From NCBI GenBank assembly GCA_946807835.1, contig OX327702.1, positions 11,036,001-11,100,000 of the forward strand: a stretch of DNA of 64,000 nt, read 5' to 3'. Positions within the stretch are counted from its first letter, which is position 1. Every line of letters begins with the position of its first letter. Below are positions 59,601-64,000 of this stretch, one piece after another. Source of the DNA: Ailanthus altissimus. Lineage: Eukaryota > Streptophyta > Magnoliopsida > Sapindales > Simaroubaceae. Position numbers and translations under genes: made by a program. The notes under the pieces were generated by a model. The model was not told the DNA's origin, ran no database searches, and saw only the letters and a program-made list of their open reading frames with translations.

Positions 59601-60291
59601 TATTATCAACCTATTAAAATTCTGTTAATCGGTAGCAAATCAGAAATCAAGGCAGTAAATTCTAAGTCAAAGATTTGAATTCTATCAGACAAAACAGTCA
59701 ACTCAATCTAATGTAAAACTTGTTATTTGAGCTTAATTAAACAGACAGTGCAGGAATTCGCATTTCTCAAATTGTCACAAGAACTTAAAAGAAGTATTAA
59801 AAATCGAAAACAAAATATAAACTCAAGGTCACAGCCACATCGACCAACCTAATTCCATTAAGCTTCATTACGTGGAAGAATAATAGACTTCGTTTACATT
59901 TCTATCATTTTTTCACAGCAACCAAAAGGAGATTCAGATTGAACGAAAATTCTAACATCGCCGCATTCTTAAACTTTCGCGAAACTCAGACAGATATAAG
60001 AGAGAGAGAAAGAGTCACCAAAATGAAATCGTTGCCGAGGCCATGGTACTTGACGATATGAAGGATGCCGGTTTCTCTCCTGTCGAGAAAAGGGGTCCGC
60101 GAAGCTCTCTTCGGAGCGTCGATGCTCATAGAAGACGCTTGGACACGAAAGTTAGGGGTTTCAAGAATCAAATTAGAGTTGAATGAAAGAGTCGACGAAG
60201 GAGATAAGGAGGACGATTGAAGGGGATTCATTGGATTGAGAGACCGGCGTGTAACGGGAGAGACAGAGAGAGAGAGGGTAGCTATGGCCAT
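56611..60291 (-). pseudogene. dapF: Diaminopimelate epimerase (DapF), nine-exon copy, probably inactive
   Basis: Plant DapF interconverts LL- and meso-diaminopimelate in plastids, the step before decarboxylation to lysine. Exons inferred from homology and splice signals: 60291-60019, 59599 (or 59610)-59444, 59219-59149, 58856-58799, 58516-58337, 57833-57758, 57174-57115, 57015-56947, 56760-56611. Residues 1-50 form a Ser-rich plastid-type leader. Family landmarks are present: [28 protein letters not shown] and LACGTGACA (second catalytic Cys). The first catalytic Cys is kept, but MCGNG reads MCCNG. Defects: exon 2 needs an unusual acceptor or is one base short; the exon 3 donor is TT, not GT; exon 8 is frameshifted to a TGA; NSDGSEPE reads [11 protein letters not shown] reads DMR. 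The C-terminus runs past the usual GSALL-like end. Some indels could be assembly errors, but the substitutions suggest real decay. Confidence 0.85.
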
Positions 60292-60389
60292 GCTTTGACT
60301 GCTTTTTTATATTTACTCGTTTTCTTTTGGTGGTTGTACAATATCTAGGCCTTTGAGATTTGGTTGTGCTATGATTAGGGATGGTAGAA

Positions 60390-61240
60390 TAGATAACAAT
60401 AGAATTATTTAATATAAATTTGACGTATTTTAAATACTAAATGATTAAAAAATTGATATAATTAATAAATAAGTTTAATTTGTGTTATTTATTTATTAAT
60501 TATGTTAAATACATATTTACAATTTGTTAATTCATTTATTTGACATAATTAAATGAGTCAAAATATAATTATTTGATGTCAATTTGACATTTTAAATAAA
60601 TGAGTAAAAAAAAATTGATACAATTAACAAATAGGTCTAATTCGTGTTTTCTATTTTATTAATTATGTTGAATACGTATTTATACTTCGTTAACTCGTTT
60701 AAGTCACATTTAATAAATAAATTGTAATCGTGTCTATTTATTTAAGTCATATTTAATTAAATTATAAAATAAAATTATATATATAATTGAAAATCAAAAC
60801 CCTAGTGTATCTAAACTCTAAAGATTATTCTCCTTCAATTATGTTGAATGAATTTTTATTTTTTTAATTGTGTTAAAATAATTTTGTTTTAAATATATTA
60901 AATACTTGATTTTTTTATATAATTTAAATTTTATTAGTTATGACTCAAATGTGTTTTAAACGAATCGAATATTTTAGAATAGAATTAGATTTTATTATTC
61001 ATTTAAACGAATATAATCATAAACAAATCGAATTATGTATAATTGTATAAATGGATTGAATTTGATCCATTTATTTAAATGTGTCTAATTGTCGTATTGT
61101 GTAATTTATTTATTAAAGGAATCGAATTTGTATTTATGTGTTTAATTCATTTAGTAAATAAATCGTAAATGAACACAATATTTGTTAATACCTTATATTG
61201 ATACGACATGAATATGATTCATTCAAATTGTCACTTTGTA
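60390..61240. repeat. AT-rich repeated DNA upstream of dapF
   Basis: Two imperfect direct repeats (about 60418-60580 and 60585-60715) share 'aaaaattgata(t/c)aatta' and 'tattaattatgtt(a/g)aatac'. A looser third copy lies near 61070-61200. The pattern recalls degenerate plant elements with 'gtgt'-rich repeats, but termini were not found. Confidence 0.45.
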
Positions 61241-62780
61241 ATTATAGTTCTATTTCAATGAAATGAGAATCTAGGTTTTCTTCTACTAGTCGTTATTAAC
61301 TATATTTGTGGTCTGTGGGACCATTTTTTTCTAAGAATAAATATTCATTAATAACCCTTATTTTAAATTTATATATTTTATTATCGCAAAATTAACATAC
61401 AATTTTTAATAGTTATAAAATTCAAATTTGAACTATTTTACTTCTAAAACATTTTTTATCTCTCTCCTATGGTAAGTTATTTGAAATTTTTGTTCAAAAC
61501 ATACTTTAAAAATTTTGACTTTAAAAATAAATAGATTGAGTGTTTGAACATTGACATTTTAAAGATTGGAAACTAAAAATGCTAGTTGAAAAGTAAAAAT
61601 TCAAAAAATAAGCAAAAAGAATAAATCAGGGATGGAGAAGAAGACAAAGCCCATAATTCCCTCCATGTGACTGGGTCACATGCCTAGCCGCATGGTACAA
61701 GGATGGGTGCGCGACCCTTTCTAGGCTTCATCTTATTCATCATCCCTAATTTCTTTTTGTTCCCTCTATTCATTATATTTTCTCACCAACACTTTATTTC
61801 ATTTCTATTTTATCACAATATACTACCATTATATTTTTTTTACTTTTATTTTATAAACTAAACACGAAAAAATTTTAAAATACATTATTTACTCTCATTA
61901 TACATACAAAATAATAATAAATACAAGAAATAATCATACATGAGAAGTTACTCGGTATGAACTTCATGAGAAGTTACCTTGCTATCCTTACTAACTTCCC
62001 ACGTTTGTGACAAGGTCCTCATCCATATGCAAAAAAAAAAAAAGCTAATGTCAGTATTTGCAAAATCTAATGGTATGCATGTGTGTAGAAGTGTTTATTG
62101 AGAAAACAACATGCAAAGTGATTTATTTTTGTAATTTTAGAATGTTATTTTAGTTTTTATTTGGTCTCTCGAGGGATGGTGAAAAGATTGTCCTTTTATA
62201 AGCTTTTAGATTAATAGATTTATTGCTCCCTAATTATAGTAATAACTCTATTATTTTAAAGGCCTAAAAAATCTTTAATCTAATGTTTAAATGTGAAATT
62301 AATCTAGAATTCAATGTACTCTTAATGGTGAAATAAATTTGGAATTTATTGTGTCTTTCTTAAATGTGCTTTTATTTTAAATTCGTTAGCCATTATGCAT
62401 GTTTTGCTAATAAAGACTTTTCTTTTAATGTATTTTTTGCTAACAAGGATTTTCCATGGTACACTTTCATTTTTGACAAGTCATTGCTCATTTAAATAAG
62501 AGTGAAAAAAAATGAGAATTTGACCATAAATACTATTAAATAGAATTAAATAACAATGAATGTTATTTCAATTACTTATGCATGTTATAAATGTAATTTA
62601 ATAATCATTAATGTAATATTCAATAGTTCTCAGCTTGGATAGGTAGTCCATTGTAATTGATCGATACTAATTGTCTTAATTTTGGTACTAACGAGAGTCC
62701 CTTGCGAAAGTCACTTGTCCAATTTCTATTTTACATTTAAAAGGATAATTTGTTGAAATGTTTTTTCTCGTGGCTTGGGA
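61241..62780. other. Intergenic DNA
   Basis: No gene or bounded repeat was recognised; AT-rich with several homopolymer tracts. Confidence 0.4.
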
Positions 62781-62784
62781 TTTG

Positions 62785-63425
62785 TATTTTGGACTAAAGA
62801 AGTGGATTTTTAAAGGACTTTCTTCCTTCCTTAGAATTTTTACTCATCATTTGGTACGACAAAATGAGGTCTTTAAAACATTTCATGCTTTCCTTAATAA
62901 AGTTTTTGGTCATTTGGCTTCAAGAAAAGAAGTCTTGAAGGGATTTTATTCCTCCTTAAAACTTATTTTTGTCATTGAGCTTCAATGAGGAAGGTCATGG
63001 AGGATTATGTTCCTTTTTGGGAACTTTTTTTTTTTGTCATTTGGTTCTAAGAAAAGAAGTTATAGGAGGACTCTGTTCCTTCTTTGGAATTTCTTTTGGT
63101 CATTTAGGTTCAAGAATGAAGTTCTTGGTAGACTCAATTCCTTCTTTAGAACTTCTTTTCGTCATTTTGGCTCTAAAGAGAAAGGTCTTAAAGGATTTCA
63201 TTTCTTTCTTAAAACTTCTTTTCATTTTTGAATTGAAGGAAGAAGGTCCTTGAAGACTCCATTCTTTCTTGAAACTTCTTTTCATCATTTAGGTTTATGG
63301 AGAAAAGTGTTGAGGACTTCATTCCTTCCTTGGACTTTTTTTCATCATTTTAGTTCAAGGAGGAAGGTCCTAAAGGACCTTGTTCCTTCTTTAGGACTTC
63401 TTTTTGTTATTTAGGTCTAAGGTGT
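62785..63425. repeat. Minisatellite, about 62-bp unit, nine to ten copies
   Basis: The phrase 'gtcatttggctt/atcatttaggtt' recurs at about 62849, 62909, 62971, 63036, 63099, 63161, 63221, 63284, 63344 and 63406, a spacing of 60-65 bases. Each unit also has 'gaagaaaggtctt-aagga' and 'ttccttctttagaacttctttt'. Short open frames here exist because of the repeat and are not taken as genes. Confidence 0.85.
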
Positions 63426-64000
63426 AAGTCTGCTCTTCGTAGGGTGCAAGTGTATATATTACAATTTTTATTTTAATAATTATATGTCTCACATATAATT
63501 AAAGGCTGCGAAAATAGAAATCTAATTTTTTATTGCAATATACATATACTGAATTTAAATCTCATTACACTAATAAGATTATAAATTACTCTTGAAGACA
63601 ATTCGAGATAATTTCGATTTTCAGAATTTACACTAAATGATCCTGCGAATAATTATAATTCTAACATCTGGTGAGATTACAAAGTTAGAATGGTAATATT
63701 TAATTTCAGCAAGGACAAAATTAAAGCAATGGCTTGTTCTATTTTTGTTTTCTCTTGACTATATATTTAGATTAACACTAAGTCTTTTTCCATCGTAACT
63801 AACTTACAATGATTTTCCTTAACGTGCCGAATTGCCACACATCCTACCTATTAAATTGCAAAACACCTTTTGCAATATAATATACATGTTATTACTTTGA
63901 AAGGGACATGTGTCTTTTTATATAAAAGAATGGCCAAATTGCCGAATAGTTAGCCAAGTAATAAAACTTATTATTCTTTTTTATCTAATTATTGGTCTTA
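63426..64000. other. Intergenic DNA at window end
   Basis: AT-rich; no feature recognised. Confidence 0.4.

Noticed and set aside
62969..63253. Overlapping plus-strand frames as a repeat protein gene.
   Set aside because: The unit length varies from 60 to 65 bases, so the frame is not kept from unit to unit; no start context or introns were seen.
1..64000. CRISPR arrays, toxin-antitoxin or phage-defence systems.
   Set aside because: The sequence is plant nuclear DNA; the repeats are dispersed retroelements or simple tandem repeats without unique equal-length spacers.

Overview
This is a gene-poor, AT-rich, transposon-dense piece of a plant nuclear genome, most likely a eudicot. The evidence is: nested Ty1/copia and Ty3/gypsy (Athila and chromovirus type) LTR elements, a C2H2 QALGGH/EAR zinc-finger gene, a plant-type diaminopimelate epimerase gene with a plastid-type leader and many introns, and a scrambled block of plastid DNA. 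The species cannot be named from the sequence. No bacterial or phage system, CRISPR array or intact tRNA gene was seen.

Layout. 1-6540: a decayed Ty1/copia element on the minus strand (copia-1), its 3' LTR cut by the window edge and its 5' LTR missing. 6545-8035: a gypsy-type gag pseudogene (minus). 8876-11661: a 2.8-kb solo LTR. 13069-13581: an intact ZAT-type zinc-finger repressor gene (minus), the only clearly intact host gene. 17137-18165: nuclear plastid DNA stitched from psbE, rrn23, psbC and trnA-UGC pieces. 18404-19010: a tandem duplication. 21322-22294 plus 27712-27895: a PIF/Harbinger transposase pseudogene split by a complete but dead copia element (copia-2, 22295-27706). 29310-30011: an LTR remnant. 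31683-34462: a second solo LTR of the 8876 family. 35010-35930: a probable non-autonomous DNA element with internal tandem repeats.

37546-53706 is a three-level nest. A plus-strand copia element (copia-3, same family as copia-1) carries a rearranged Athila cluster (41245-46261) in its gag-pre-integrase region. That cluster carries a 2.66-kb solo LTR (43523-46179). The copia-3 3' LTR carries a compact non-autonomous chromovirus (49631-52720). Immediately downstream is an Athila solo LTR with perfect 5-bp target duplications (53811-55124).

56611-60291 (minus) is a nine-exon diaminopimelate epimerase (dapF) copy with a broken splice donor, two probable frameshifts and changed invariant residues, so probably a pseudogene. 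60390-61240 is AT-rich repeated DNA, and 62785-63425 is a minisatellite of about 62 bp period.

Most of the window records waves of retroelement insertion, LTR-LTR recombination and decay. Translations, splice junctions and alignments were made by eye; identities and coordinates of degenerate features are approximate.
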